Shown in pieces: positions 1 to 8,454 of a stretch of DNA of 64,000 nucleotides. The stretch comes from Caulobacter sp. (lineage in GTDB: Bacteria; Pseudomonadota; Alphaproteobacteria; Caulobacterales; Caulobacteraceae): positions 62,001 through 126,000 of the forward strand of contig JAIOXZ010000008.1 in the NCBI GenBank assembly GCA_021741355.1, written 5' to 3'. Numbering within the stretch: position 1 is the first letter of the stretch; the number at the start of each line of letters is the position of its first letter. The notes beneath the pieces are model-generated. The model was not told the DNA's origin. It saw only the letters and a program-made list of their open reading frames with translations, and did not search any database. The position numbers and the translations under genes are program-made.

Positions 1-1
1 C

Positions 2-328
2 GCGCTCAAGCGCGCCATCGAGCCGCTGGCCCCGCCCGAGCCCAAGGTCGACCGCTATCTGACGCTGCCGGGCCTCTCGGCGCTGACGCGCGGCTACAAG
101 CCCGGCGCCGCCCCGCCGGCGGCGCGCGGTGAACAGACGCTGGGCGTGCAGGTCAAGGCGGCGATGAAGGGGCCCTGGCCCTCGGTGCCCTACTGGGGCG
201 TTGACCGCACGCGCATCGCGGTCAAGCGGCCTGGCGCCGAGGACAAGCTGACCGTCTTTACGTTCGAGCGGCGCGCGCTGTTCACGTGGAAGCTGGTGCA
301 CGTCCAGTTGCCGGACGACGAACGCTGA
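2..328 (+). CDS. C-terminal part of an uncharacterised protein (DUF2939-like), cut by the window edge
   Basis: The reading frame is open from the first bases of the window to a TGA at 326-328, so the start lies upstream. About 108 residues are visible. The early part is Pro/Ala-rich, followed by a compact C-terminal stretch with several Trp and Arg residues (PWPSVPYWGVDRTRIAVKR). This resembles the tail of DUF2939-type exported proteins, but I recognise it only weakly and assign no function. A strong palindrome follows four bases after the stop and probably ends its transcript. Confidence 0.55.
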   Translation, partial: ALKRAIEPLAPPEPKVDRYLTLPGLSALTRGYKPGAAPPAARGEQTLGVQVKAAMKGPWPSVPYWGVDRTRIAVKRPGAEDKLTVFTFERRALFTWKLVHVQLPDDER

Positions 329-331
329 CCA

Positions 332-364
332 TCGGCATGCTGCCACGGGCTGTCAGCATGCCGA
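332..364. terminator. Hairpin after the partial gene
   Basis: Two perfectly complementary 11-base arms (TCGGCATGCTG at 332-342, CAGCATGCCGA at 354-364) flank an 11-base loop, starting just after the stop codon of the partial gene. No U-run follows, so it may be a Rho-assisted or mRNA-stabilising 3' hairpin, or an operator for the downstream genes. Confidence 0.45.
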
Positions 365-371
365 CACGCAG

Positions 372-386
372 GTTCTTGTTCTGTTC
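372..386. promoter_or_regulatory. GTTC-N7-GTTC motif (possible LexA box)
   Basis: GTTC at 372-375 and GTTC at 383-386 are separated by exactly seven bases. GTTC-N7-GTTC is the LexA (SOS) box described for alphaproteobacteria including Caulobacter. It lies about 45 bp upstream of the first VOC gene, a sensible promoter position. The motif is short enough to occur by chance about twice in a window this size. Confidence 0.25.
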
Positions 387-401
387 CGGTCGCTGACCTA
401 A

Positions 402-427
402 CCTCGTTCGATCACAACGAGGGAGGT
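402..427 (+). promoter_or_regulatory. Dyad overlapping the ribosome binding site of the first VOC gene
   Basis: CCTCGTT at 402-408 and AACGAGG at 416-422 are perfect inverted arms around a 7-base loop. The right arm runs into the Shine-Dalgarno sequence GGGAGG (421-426) of the gene starting at 432. It could be an operator half-site pair, or an mRNA hairpin that limits ribosome access. Confidence 0.35.
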
Positions 428-431
428 CGAG

Positions 432-815
432 ATGCTCGGCTACGTTACCATCGGCGCATTGGACGTCGAACAGTCCTTGCCGTTCTGGGACGCGGTCTTC
501 GCCGCCATCGGGGGCGAACGCGGCTTCTTCAGCGGCGGCTGGGCCGGCTATGGCCCCGTGGGCGGACCCCAGACCATCTACATCTGTCCCCCGCACGATG
601 GTCAGGCCGCGCGGGGCGGCAATGGCATCATGGTCGCCCTGCAGGCGCCGTCGACCGACGCGGTGAAGGCCGCGCACGCCGCCGGCCTGGCCAGCGGCGG
701 AACCGACGAGGGGGCGCCCGGACCGCGACCTGAGGACTCGAAGGACTTTTACGGCGCCTATCTGCGCGACCAGACCGGCAACAAGATCTGCGTCTACGCC
801 AAGGGGCCGTTCTGA
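432..815 (+). CDS. VOC-superfamily (glyoxalase/bleomycin-resistance fold) protein, first of a tandem pair
   Basis: This 127-residue protein has the size and pattern of a single-module vicinal-oxygen-chelate protein: an N-terminal YVTIGALDVEQSLPFWDAVF strand-helix, a central GGWAGYG loop, a Gly-rich NGIMVAL strand, and a closing LRDQTGNKICVYAKG strand typical of the family. Several family metal ligands are not obvious, so enzymatic activity is uncertain. It starts at ATG after GGGAGG. Its stop overlaps the start of the next gene (ATGA), so the two are translationally coupled. Both proteins share motifs throughout and look like a tandem duplication. Substrate unknown. Confidence 0.85.
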   Translation: MLGYVTIGALDVEQSLPFWDAVFAAIGGERGFFSGGWAGYGPVGGPQTIYICPPHDGQAARGGNGIMVALQAPSTDAVKAAHAAGLASGGTDEGAPGPRPEDSKDFYGAYLRDQTGNKICVYAKGPF

Positions 816-1225
816 TGAGCGCCGGGTCACGACCCGTGGTCAGCTACCTGACCATCGGCGCCGACGATATTGACCGGGCGACCGCCTTCTATGATGCGGC
901 GCTGGCCGCGCTGGGCCTGCGCCGGGCGTGGCTGAATGGCGGCTGGGCCGGCTATGGGCCGGAAGGCGACGACCATGGAACGATCCTGATCTGTGCGCCG
1001 TTCAACGGAGAGCCGGCCCGCGCCGGAAACGGGATGATGATCGGTCTGCATGCCGCCAGCGCGGCGGAGGTCGACGCCTTCCACGCGGCGGCGGTCGCGA
1101 ACGGCGGAACCAGCGAAGGCCCGCCCGGGCCGCGAACGGACTACGGCGAGGGCTACTATCTCGCCTATGTCCGCGACCCTACCGGCAACAAGCTGTCGGC
1201 CTTCTACCGTCCCGAACCGGCCTGA
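815..1225 (+). CDS. VOC-superfamily protein, second of the tandem pair
   Basis: This 136-residue VOC-fold protein is paralogous to the one just upstream. It repeats the GGWAGYG loop, the GNGMMIGLHA strand, a GPPGPR turn and the closing YVRDPTGNKLSAFYRP strand. Such proteins pair two beta-alpha-beta-beta-beta modules across a dimer, so the two products might form a heterodimer; that is inference. The ATG overlaps the previous stop by one base. A long GC-rich bidirectional hairpin follows the stop before the convergent icd gene. Confidence 0.85.
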   Translation: MSAGSRPVVSYLTIGADDIDRATAFYDAALAALGLRRAWLNGGWAGYGPEGDDHGTILICAPFNGEPARAGNGMMIGLHAASAAEVDAFHAAAVANGGTSEGPPGPRTDYGEGYYLAYVRDPTGNKLSAFYRPEPA

Positions 1226-1240
1226 CTCCCGACGACGAAA

Positions 1241-1282
1241 AGGGCCGCCCCTCCTGTCCAGCCGGACGGGAAGGGCGGCCCT
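1241..1282. terminator. Bidirectional terminator between the VOC pair and icd
   Basis: AGGGCCGCCC at 1241-1250 pairs with GGGCGGCCCT ending at 1282. The stem extends to about 19 bp with two imperfect pairs and a 4-base loop. It lies between convergent genes and has A-rich sequence (GACGAAA) on its left side, so it can serve both strands. Confidence 0.7.
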
Positions 1283-1326
1283 GTCATTTGGGCTGGCGAG
1301 GATCGCGAGGCCGGTCCCGACCGAAC

Positions 1327-2538
1327 CTAGGCCATCGCGATCTTCAGGTTCTCGTCGACCTTGTCGAGGAAGCCCTCGGTGGTCAGCCAGGCCTGCGTGT
1401 CGCCGACCAGCAGCGCCAGGTCCTTGGTCATGAAGCCGGACTCGACGGTGTCGATGCAGACCTTTTCAAGGGTGTCGGCGAACCGGGCCAGTTCGGCGTT
1501 GTTGTCCCGCTTGGCGCGATGGGCGAGGCCGCGGGTCCAGGCGAAGATCGAGGCGATCGAGTTGGTCGAGGTCGACTCACCCTTCTGGTGCTGGCGGTAG
1601 TGGCGGGTGACGGTGCCGTGCGCGGCCTCGGCCTCGACGGTCTTGCCGTCCGGGGTCAGCAGCACCGAAGTCATCAGGCCCAGCGAGCCGAAGCCCTGGG
1701 CGACGATGTCGCTCTGCACGTCGCCGTCGTAGTTCTTGCAGGCCCAGACGTAGCCGCCCGACCACTTGAGCGCCGAGGCGACCATGTCGTCGATCAGGCG
1801 GTGCTCGTAGGTCAGGCCCAGTTCCTTGAACTTCGCGGCGTATTCGGCGTCGAACACTTCCTGGAAGATGTCCTTGAACCGGCCGTCATAGGCCTTGAGG
1901 ATCGTGTTCTTCGTGGAGAGGTAGACCGGGTACTTGCGGCTCAGGCCGTAGGCGAACGAGGCGTGCGCGAAGTCGCGGATCGAGTCGTCGAGGTTGTACA
2001 TGCCCATGGCCACGCCGGCCGACGGGGCGTCGAAGATCTCGTGCTCGATGACCTTTCCGTCTTCGCCGACGAACTTGATCGACAGCTTGCCCTTGCCGGG
2101 GAACAGGAAGTCGGTGGCCTTGTACTGGTCGCCGAAGGCGTGGCGGCCGACGATGATCGGCTGGGTCCAGCCGGGCACCAGGCGGGGCACGTTCTGGCAG
2201 ATGATCGGCTCGCGGAAGATGACCCCGCCGAGGATGTTGCGGATCGTGCCGTTCGGGCTCTTCCACATCTTCTTCAGCTTGAATTCCTCAACCCGCTGCT
2301 CGTCCGGGGTGATGGTCGCGCATTTGACCGCCACGCCGTGACGCTTCGTGGCCTCGGCGGCGTCGATCGTCACCTGGTCGTTGGTGGCGTCGCGGTGCTC
2401 GATGGAGAGGTCGTAGTAGTCCAGCTCAAGATCGAGATAGGGGAAGATCAGCTTGTCCTTGATGAGCTTCCAGATGATGCGGGTCATCTCGTCGCCGTCC
2501 ATGTCGACGACCGGATTGGCGACCTTGATCTTGGCCAT
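1327..2538 (-). CDS. icd: NADP-dependent isocitrate dehydrogenase
   Basis: This TCA-cycle enzyme oxidatively decarboxylates isocitrate to 2-oxoglutarate and produces NADPH. The 403-residue protein matches the eukaryote-like homodimeric NADP-IDH family found in alphaproteobacteria. It shows the N-terminal [19 protein letters not shown], the substrate-binding [12 protein letters not shown] segment, the metal-site [15 protein letters not shown] motif ([20 protein letters not shown]) and [13 protein letters not shown] start it at the ATG of MAKIKV (2538) because GGAG lies about 10 bases upstream; the in-frame ATG 51 bases further up adds a basic segment without family support and would run through the leader hairpin. 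Confidence 0.97.
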   Translation of the reverse strand: MAKIKVANPVVDMDGDEMTRIIWKLIKDKLIFPYLDLELDYYDLSIEHRDATNDQVTIDAAEATKRHGVAVKCATITPDEQRVEEFKLKKMWKSPNGTIRNILGGVIFREPIICQNVPRLVPGWTQPIIVGRHAFGDQYKATDFLFPGKGKLSIKFVGEDGKVIEHEIFDAPSAGVAMGMYNLDDSIRDFAHASFAYGLSRKYPVYLSTKNTILKAYDGRFKDIFQEVFDAEYAAKFKELGLTYEHRLIDDMVASALKWSGGYVWACKNYDGDVQSDIVAQGFGSLGLMTSVLLTPDGKTVEAEAAHGTVTRHYRQHQKGESTSTNSIASIFAWTRGLAHRAKRDNNAELARFADTLEKVCIDTVESGFMTKDLALLVGDTQAWLTTEGFLDKVDENLKIAMA

Positions 2539-2572
2539 GGGGATGTTTCTCCGTTGGGCGCGCTTCTGCCGG

Positions 2573-2600
2573 AAAAAGCGGGGGCGCACAGGGCCCCCGC
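2573..2600 (-). terminator. Terminator-like hairpin in the icd leader
   Basis: On the minus strand an 8-bp perfect GC stem (arms 2593-2600 and 2578-2585, 7-base loop) is followed directly by five T (2577-2573). This is the form of an intrinsic terminator, yet it lies 35 bp upstream of the icd start and just downstream of the predicted icd promoter. It may be an attenuator or a 5'-stabilising hairpin. Confidence 0.5.
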
Positions 2601-2616
2601 GAGCGCGAGCGGGAGG

Positions 2617-2645
2617 GCTATAGCGCCTGTCGGGCGGTGGGGCAA
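2617..2645 (-). promoter_or_regulatory. Predicted sigma-73-type promoter of icd
   Basis: Reading the minus strand, TTGCCCC (2645-2639) is followed after 14 bases by GCTATAGC (2624-2617), close to the Caulobacter housekeeping consensus TTGACGS-N10-14-GCTANAWC. The -10 box fits perfectly; the -35 box is only partial. Transcription would begin just before the leader hairpin at 2573-2600. Confidence 0.45.
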
Positions 2646-2723
2646 ACGGACCGCAATCCAGTCAACGGCCTGTTCAGGTCTGACCGTTAAACGTGTGTCG
2701 TTGAGGAGAAGGCCGTTCCATCC

Positions 2724-5213
2724 ATGACGATTGTCGCCAAACCGCTGGCGCGGAAGCTGCTGGCCATCGTGGTTGTGCTGTCCATCGCCGTCACGGGCCT
2801 TGCGACGGCGGCGACCTTCGCGTTTGTGCAGCAGGCGTCGATGGACCGGCAGATCCGCAATCTGCAGCTCTACGTGAAGGAGCGCACCAGCACCGAGGAC
2901 CGACTGTTCTCCGACCTGGTGAAGGTGCACGGAGATGCGACCCGGGCGCTTATGCGGCGACTGGACGTGGCCGCGGGTCCGGACCTAGACGCCCGCTTCG
3001 ACAGACTGTTCCCGCTGAAGGCCGATGGCACGCGCCGAAGCGCCCCGGCGCTGTTCGAGGGCTCGAGCCGCGGCGACGGCGCCTACATGTACGGTATGGG
3101 CGCCTTCATCGCCGACGGCGCCAACGTCACGCCGCAAGAGAAGGCGCTGTTCATCGCGTCGCTGCAGGCTGTGTCCCTGGCCGGGGAGGCGCAGCACTCG
3201 CGCTACGACAACTTCTACATGTTCACGCCGGACAACCGGCTGGTGATGTACGGCCCCGATCGCGATGACCGGCTGGTCTATTACCGTGAGACGGCGCCGG
3301 CGACGCTCGACTTCCGCAAGGAGGAAATGACCGAACTGACGTTGCCCGGGGTGAATCCGGCGCGGATGATGAAATGCACCAAGCTGCGCAAGCTGATGAG
3401 CGACCCGACCGGCAAGGCGCTGACCACCGCCTGCATGACCCCGATCGATATCGACGGCGTCCACGTCGGCGCCTGGGGCACCACGGTCACGCTGGACTCC
3501 TACCTGATGGCGGCCATCGGCGAGTCGATCCAGGGGGGCGAGAACCTGATCGTGTCGGCGGACGGCGAACTGATCGCGGCGCCGGGCCTCGGCAAGGGCG
3601 GCATCGTGTCCCCGGCCGAACTGGTCCGCGAGCAGGAGCGGCGCGCCATCGGTCCGCTGGTCAGGAGCATCCGCGAGCGCGGCGGCAATTCGGGCGTGTT
3701 CCGGTCGGGCGAGCGGGTCATCGCCTACGGCCACCTGAAGGAGCCGGACTGGTATTTCGTCATGAGCCTGCCGACGGCGGAAATCGCCTGGTCGGCCGCC
3801 CGGACGGCTTCCTGGGTTCTGCTGTTCGGACTGATCGGCATCGTCGTCCAGGCGATCCTGCTGTTCCGCTTCATTCACCGGGAAGTCGTCGACCCGCTGA
3901 TCATTCTGTCGGCGGCCCATGCCCGCGATGGCAGCGCGCAGGCGCCCCTGGTCGAGGCCCGTGACGACGAGATCGGCGATCTGGCCCGCATGCTGCGGAC
4001 CCAGCACGCCGACAATGACGAGCTGTTCCGGTCGCTCGAGGATCGGGTCGCGGCCCGCACGGCGGAACTGGAGCGGGCGAACCGCGCCAAGTCGACCTTC
4101 CTCGCCAACATGTCCCATGAGCTGCGCACGCCCCTGAACGGGGTGATCGCGCTCACCGACCAGTTGGCCGATACGCCGGATCTCGCCCGTCGGCGCGAGC
4201 TGGCCGGGCTGGTATCGTCATCCGGCCGCTTGCTGGAGCAGGTGCTCAGCGACATTCTCGACGTGTCGAAGATCGAGGCCGGGCAGTTCCGGCTGTCGCC
4301 GGCGCCGTTCGAGCTGAAGGACACCGTGTCGGCGATGGCCGACCTGCATCGCGCCTCGGCGGAAGCCAAGGGCCTGACCCTGACCTGGCGCATCGCCGAT
4401 GAGGCCCGGGGCGTCTGGCTGGGCGACAGCGGCCGGATCGCGCAGATCCTGAGCAACCTGCTGGGCAACGCCGTCAAGTTCACCGACAGGGGCGGGGTGA
4501 CCTTGACCGTCGAACGTCAGGACGAGGCCCTGAAATTCTCCATTCGCGACACAGGCGTCGGGTTTGACGCGGAGGTTCGCGAGCGGCTGTTCCGGCGTTT
4601 CGAGCAGGCCGACGATTCGATCACCCGCCGGTTCGGCGGGACCGGCCTTGGCCTGTCCATCTGCTCGGCCCTGACCGGGATGATGGGCGGCGAGATCGAC
4701 GCCACCGCGACGCCCGGCGAGGGGGCGGAGTTCACCGTCGTCCTGCCGTTGCCGCGCGCGGAAATGGTCGCCGCCGAGGAGCGGGCCGGATCAGGCGACG
4801 GCGTCAGCCTCCAGGGCCTGCGCGTCCTGGCGGCCGAGGATCACCCGACCAACCAGAAGGTCCTGCAGATCGTGCTGGAGCCGTTCGGCGTCGACCTGAC
4901 CATCGTCGGCAACGGTGAGGAGGCCATCGCGGCGTTCGGCGAGGGCTACGACGCGGTGCTGATGGACATGCAGATGCCGGTGATGGACGGTCTGACGGCC
5001 ACCCGCCTGATCCGCGAACGCGAGGCCGCGTCCGGCGCCGCGCCCTGCCTGATCATCATGCTGACGGCCAACGCCATGGACGAGCACATCGAGGCGGCCC
5101 ATCAGGCCGGCGCGGACATGCATGTCGCCAAACCACTGCACCCGGCCCGGCTGTTCGAGGCCCTGGCCCAGGCCCGTCTGGCGAAGGTCTCCGTCAGCGC
5201 GGCCGCCGCCTAA
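2724..5213 (+). CDS. Membrane-bound hybrid sensor histidine kinase
   Basis: The protein has 829 residues. A first membrane helix (about 10-32) and a second (about 362-382) enclose a large periplasmic, Cache-like sensor region. A short HAMP-like linker and coiled coil follow. The HisKA domain has phosphoacceptor His465 (FLANMSHELRTPLNG). The HATPase_c domain has the N-box (ILSNLLGNAVKFTD), DTGVGF and GTGLGLSIC boxes. A C-terminal receiver domain has phosphoacceptor Asp748 (VLMDMQMPVMDG) and the conserved Lys of HVAKPL. No response regulator gene is adjacent, so output probably goes through a separate phosphotransfer protein. The stop codon overlaps the convergent beta-lactamase gene by four bases. 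Signal sensed unknown. Confidence 0.93.
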   Translation: MTIVAKPLARKLLAIVVVLSIAVTGLATAATFAFVQQASMDRQIRNLQLYVKERTSTEDRLFSDLVKVHGDATRALMRRLDVAAGPDLDARFDRLFPLKADGTRRSAPALFEGSSRGDGAYMYGMGAFIADGANVTPQEKALFIASLQAVSLAGEAQHSRYDNFYMFTPDNRLVMYGPDRDDRLVYYRETAPATLDFRKEEMTELTLPGVNPARMMKCTKLRKLMSDPTGKALTTACMTPIDIDGVHVGAWGTTVTLDSYLMAAIGESIQGGENLIVSADGELIAAPGLGKGGIVSPAELVREQERRAIGPLVRSIRERGGNSGVFRSGERVIAYGHLKEPDWYFVMSLPTAEIAWSAARTASWVLLFGLIGIVVQAILLFRFIHREVVDPLIILSAAHARDGSAQAPLVEARDDEIGDLARMLRTQHADNDELFRSLEDRVAARTAELERANRAKSTFLANMSHELRTPLNGVIALTDQLADTPDLARRRELAGLVSSSGRLLEQVLSDILDVSKIEAGQFRLSPAPFELKDTVSAMADLHRASAEAKGLTLTWRIADEARGVWLGDSGRIAQILSNLLGNAVKFTDRGGVTLTVERQDEALKFSIRDTGVGFDAEVRERLFRRFEQADDSITRRFGGTGLGLSICSALTGMMGGEIDATATPGEGAEFTVVLPLPRAEMVAAEERAGSGDGVSLQGLRVLAAEDHPTNQKVLQIVLEPFGVDLTIVGNGEEAIAAFGEGYDAVLMDMQMPVMDGLTATRLIREREAASGAAPCLIIMLTANAMDEHIEAAHQAGADMHVAKPLHPARLFEALAQARLAKVSVSAAAA

Positions 5214-6229
5214 CGCTTACCGGCGGCGCGGATGATTACGCCCATGACGTCGCTGAACACCTTGTCCTGAGCCGCCTCGTCCTGGGTCGAGCCGGTCATG
5301 AACACCACCACGGCGTAGCGTCGACCGTCCCTCAGCGTGACGATGCCCATGTCGTTGACGACCATGGTCATGCCCAGATCGGTCGCCGAGGTGCCGGTCT
5401 TGTGCGCGAGGCTCGCGCCCGGCGGCAGGCCGGCCTTCAACCGCCCTTCGCCCGTCCGGCTCTCGGTCATGATCTTCAGCAAAAGGGCGGTGCTGCGCGG
5501 TGAGAGCAGTTCCCGGATCTGCAACCGGCGCAGGAAGGTCAACGCCCCGCTGGCAGTCGTCGTGTCGCGGGGGTCGGCGAGGTACTTTTCCGCAGCTGCG
5601 CGGCGCGTCGCCTCGGGAACGCTGTCCCGCGCCATCGAGAAGGCTGGCCAGCCCTTCCAGGCGATGCGGAACGAGGCCATGCCGCTGATCTCCGGCTGCA
5701 ACTCGCGCTCGTAGCGATCGACCCGCATGTCCATGACGCGCTTGGACCGGAGCCAGGCCGTGACGGCGCCCGGGCCGCCAATCCGCTTCATCAGCACATC
5801 GGCGGCGGTGTTGTCGCTCTCGCCCACGGCTGCGACCAGCAGTTCGCGCACGGTGTAGGTATCCCGCTCCGGCCAGGCGTCCGCGATGGTGCTGTGAGCG
5901 GGCGAGATGTCCTTCTCCTCGAGCGTGATCACCTCGTCGAGCGACAGCCTTCCGGCGTCGACCTCCGCCAGCGCGGCGGCGCCCAGCGGCGCCTTGAAAA
6001 CGCTCTGCATCGGGAAGGCCTTGTCGCCGTTCCAGGCCCACATCTCGCCGCCCTCGAGATTCTGGACGGCGACCTCGATCATGGCCGGCTCGGCGCGCTG
6101 GGCGATCTCGCCGATCTCCTGGTCCAGCAGGGCGGCGTCGAGCGGCAGGGTCTTCGCGCCGGCTTCCGGCATCGGCTGGCTGCAGGCGGTGAGGACCAGG
6201 ACGGCGAGGATCGGCAGAAGCTTGTGCAT
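5210..6229 (-). CDS. Class A serine beta-lactamase, probable lipoprotein
   Basis: This enzyme hydrolyses beta-lactams in the periplasm by an acyl-serine mechanism. From the chosen ATG at 6229 it has 339 residues. A lipoprotein signal ends in LTAC (Cys16), suggesting membrane anchoring. The class A motifs are Ser76-V-F-Lys79, Ser138-Asp-Asn140, an omega-loop Glu174 (RYERELQPE) and Lys277-Thr-Gly279. Upstream in-frame ATGs at 6271 and 6259 would place 14 or 10 residues before the signal peptide and are less likely; no strong Shine-Dalgarno decides. No AmpR-like regulator is adjacent. The gene is convergent with the hybrid kinase and shares four bases with its stop. Spectrum cannot be told from sequence. 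Confidence 0.9.
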   Translation of the reverse strand: MHKLLPILAVLVLTACSQPMPEAGAKTLPLDAALLDQEIGEIAQRAEPAMIEVAVQNLEGGEMWAWNGDKAFPMQSVFKAPLGAAALAEVDAGRLSLDEVITLEEKDISPAHSTIADAWPERDTYTVRELLVAAVGESDNTAADVLMKRIGGPGAVTAWLRSKRVMDMRVDRYERELQPEISGMASFRIAWKGWPAFSMARDSVPEATRRAAAEKYLADPRDTTTASGALTFLRRLQIRELLSPRSTALLLKIMTESRTGEGRLKAGLPPGASLAHKTGTSATDLGMTMVVNDMGIVTLRDGRRYAVVVFMTGSTQDEAAQDKVFSDVMGVIIRAAGKR

Positions 6230-6350
6230 GATGCCGTTGGTAACGCGTAAGCGACCCATTGGGCGACCCATGCGTCATTTTTCTGCTATCTGCCCCGGCT
6301 TGGCATCGAAGCAGGCCTGATCCGCGCGCCCGGAGCAGGTGGAGAGACCC

Positions 6351-7133
6351 GTGACCGCACCCGTCGTCATCCTCAACGAACCCCAGCTGGCCGAGAACAT
6401 CGGCGCGGTCGCCCGCGTGATGGCCAACTTTGGCCTGAGCGACCTGCGGCTCGTGCGGCCGCGGGACGGCTGGCCGCAGGACCGCGCCTGGGCCTCCGCG
6501 TCGGGTGCGGACTGGCCGCTGGACAATGCGAAGGTCTTCGATCGGCTGGAGGAGGCCGTAGCCGACCTGCGTCTGGTCTACGCCACGACGGCGCGGTCGC
6601 GCGGGACCCAGTTGCCGGTCCTGACCCCGCGCGAGGCGGCGGCGAACCTGCATGAGGCCGTCGCGGCTGGTCAGGGCGTCGGCATGCTGTTCGGCGGCGA
6701 GCGGGCCGGACTGGAGACGGACGACATCGCGCTCTGCCACGGCATCGTGACCATCCCCGTCGACGAGAAGTTCCGCTCGCTGAATCTGGCCCAGGCCGTC
6801 GCGCTGAACGCCTATGAGTGGCGGCTGGGCGTCGCGGACCGGCCCCGCGACGCCTTTGCGGTCAACGTGGATGAGCCGGCGAACATGGAGACGCTGGTCG
6901 GCTTCTACGAGCAGCTGGAAGGCGAACTGGACGCCGCCGGTTTCTTCCATCCGCCGGAGAAGCGCCCCTCGATGGTCCGCAATCTGCGCATCTCGCTGGG
7001 CCGCTCGCGGTTGACCGACCAGGAGGTTCGCACCTGGCGTGGCGTGGTCACGGCCCTGTCGAAGGGACGGGGTCGGGTGCTTGAAAAGCTTGCGCGTCAA
7101 CGCGCGGCCGCTAAGAATGAGACCAACGAGTAA
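6351..7133 (+). CDS. TrmJ/LasT-family RNA 2'-O-methyltransferase (SPOUT fold)
   Basis: This 260-residue protein belongs to the SpoU/TrmJ group, which methylates ribose 2'-OH groups, typically tRNA position 32. Family hallmarks are the N-terminal ILNEPQLAENIGAVARVMANFG, a central MLFGGERAGLE and the cofactor-knot region FRSLNLAQAVALNAYEW. The C-terminal extension (about 165-260) is the helical part seen in TrmJ. I choose GTG at 6351 because the GTG at 6339 lies inside the Shine-Dalgarno (AGGTGGAGAG) that would serve 6351. TrmJ function is family inference; the RNA target is not proven. Confidence 0.88.
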   Translation: MTAPVVILNEPQLAENIGAVARVMANFGLSDLRLVRPRDGWPQDRAWASASGADWPLDNAKVFDRLEEAVADLRLVYATTARSRGTQLPVLTPREAAANLHEAVAAGQGVGMLFGGERAGLETDDIALCHGIVTIPVDEKFRSLNLAQAVALNAYEWRLGVADRPRDAFAVNVDEPANMETLVGFYEQLEGELDAAGFFHPPEKRPSMVRNLRISLGRSRLTDQEVRTWRGVVTALSKGRGRVLEKLARQRAAAKNETNE

Positions 7134-7209
7134 CAAGTGCGCCGCCGGAAGCCGTAATATCCCACGGCGCGGTCAGGCCTCGCCCAGAGCTTCGCCCCGG
7201 AGATGATCG

Positions 7210-8454
7210 ATGCCTGACCTTCGCAATGCCGCCCGCGAGGCCTGGCTTTACGTCCTGCCGCTGATCGAGATCGCGGCGATCCGCAGTGTCGGCCTGACGG
7301 TGGGCACGCCGCTGAACAGCTTCGGCATGATGCGCCGGCTGGCCGATCATCGCGCCCGGGCGGTGACCACGCCCAACAACGACACGCTGTACGCCACCTG
7401 CCAGATCGACCTCAGCAACGGACCGGTGAGCCTGACGATCCCGCCGTCGGGCGACCGCTATGTCTCGCTGCAGCTGATGGACGCCTGGTCCAACAGCTTC
7501 GCGGTGCTCGGCACGCGGACCACCGGCAACGATGGCGACGTCTACACCCTGGTCGGGCCGACCGAGGCGGCGGACGGCCGCAACGTCGTTCGCTCGCCGA
7601 CCCGCCATGTCTGGGCCCTGGCGCGAATCCTGGTCGACGGCCCGCATGACCTGGACGCCGCCGGGATCGTCCAGGGCGGCTTCTCGGCCCAGGGGCCGCA
7701 GGCCGCGCCGGCACCGGAATACGCCAAACGCCGAGACGGCTGGGCCGCATACTTCGCCAGCGCGGACGCGCTGATGGCGATCAATCCGCCACCGGCGACG
7801 GACGGCGCCCTGCTGAAGCGGATCGCGCCGCTCGGTCTGGGGCAGGGGACGTTCGACCCCGCGCGCTTCAGCCCCGCCGAACAGGCGGAGATCGAGGCCG
7901 GCGTCGAGGAGGCCCGCAAGGCGGCGCGCGGCGGCGGTGGCCTGTCGGGCGGCAACTTCATCGAGGGCTGGGCCTATCCTTCCAGCAAGCTCGGCGACTT
8001 CGGACAGGACTATCACTTCCGGGCCGTCGTTGCGCTTGGCGGGCTGGCGGCGCTGCCGCTGGCCGAGGCGACCTATCTGCGGGCCGGCGCACCGGAGGGC
8101 GGCGGGTCCTTTGACGGGACGCGAAACTGGCGCCTGCACCTGCCTGCCGACCGCCAGATTCCGGTGAACAGCTTCTGGTCGCTGTCGATGTACGAGATCA
8201 CGCCGGAGGGGCAGTTCTACTTCACTGACAATCCGCTGAACCGCTACGCGATCGGCGACCGGACGCCCGGTCTGGTATGGAACGACGACGGCTCGCTCGA
8301 CCTCTGGATCGGCCACGAGCGCCCCGAGGCGGCCCGCGAGTCCAACTGGCTGCCGGCCCCCGCCGGGCGGTTCGCGCTGTTCATGCGCGGCTACCTGCCG
8401 AGGCCCGAGCTACTCGACGGCCGCTATCGCCTGCCGGCGGTGGTTGAAGCCTAG
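7210..8454 (+). CDS. DUF1254/DUF1214 domain protein
   Basis: This 414-residue protein has an N-terminal DUF1254 region (REAWLYVLPLIEIAAIR, TTPNNDTLYATCQIDLSNGP) and a C-terminal DUF1214 region (NFIEGWAYPSSKLGDFGQDY, VNSFWSLSMYEITPEGQFY). These domains occur together in widespread bacterial proteins of unknown biochemical function. No clear signal peptide is visible. The ATG follows GGAG by eight bases. The TAG stop runs directly into the GGGGAC start of a REPIN-like repeat. The next gene, frmA, has its own promoter, so I do not place this gene in the formaldehyde operon. Confidence 0.88.
   Translation: MPDLRNAAREAWLYVLPLIEIAAIRSVGLTVGTPLNSFGMMRRLADHRARAVTTPNNDTLYATCQIDLSNGPVSLTIPPSGDRYVSLQLMDAWSNSFAVLGTRTTGNDGDVYTLVGPTEAADGRNVVRSPTRHVWALARILVDGPHDLDAAGIVQGGFSAQGPQAAPAPEYAKRRDGWAAYFASADALMAINPPPATDGALLKRIAPLGLGQGTFDPARFSPAEQAEIEAGVEEARKAARGGGGLSGGNFIEGWAYPSSKLGDFGQDYHFRAVVALGGLAALPLAEATYLRAGAPEGGGSFDGTRNWRLHLPADRQIPVNSFWSLSMYEITPEGQFYFTDNPLNRYAIGDRTPGLVWNDDGSLDLWIGHERPEAARESNWLPAPAGRFALFMRGYLPRPELLDGRYRLPAVVEA

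Noticed and set aside
977..1002. GGAAC-N17-CGTT match
   Set aside because: It lies inside the second VOC gene with no gene start downstream in that orientation, so it is taken as chance.
928..2727. A 599-codon open frame on the plus strand across icd and the VOC gene
   Set aside because: It is the antisense shadow of icd. High GC at third positions removes stops; the translation has no domain pattern, and icd on the other strand is unmistakable.
5217..7136. A 639-codon open frame on the minus strand over the beta-lactamase and methyltransferase genes
   Set aside because: It lies in another frame of well-supported genes on both strands, and its Arg/Ala/Gly-rich translation is typical of GC shadow.
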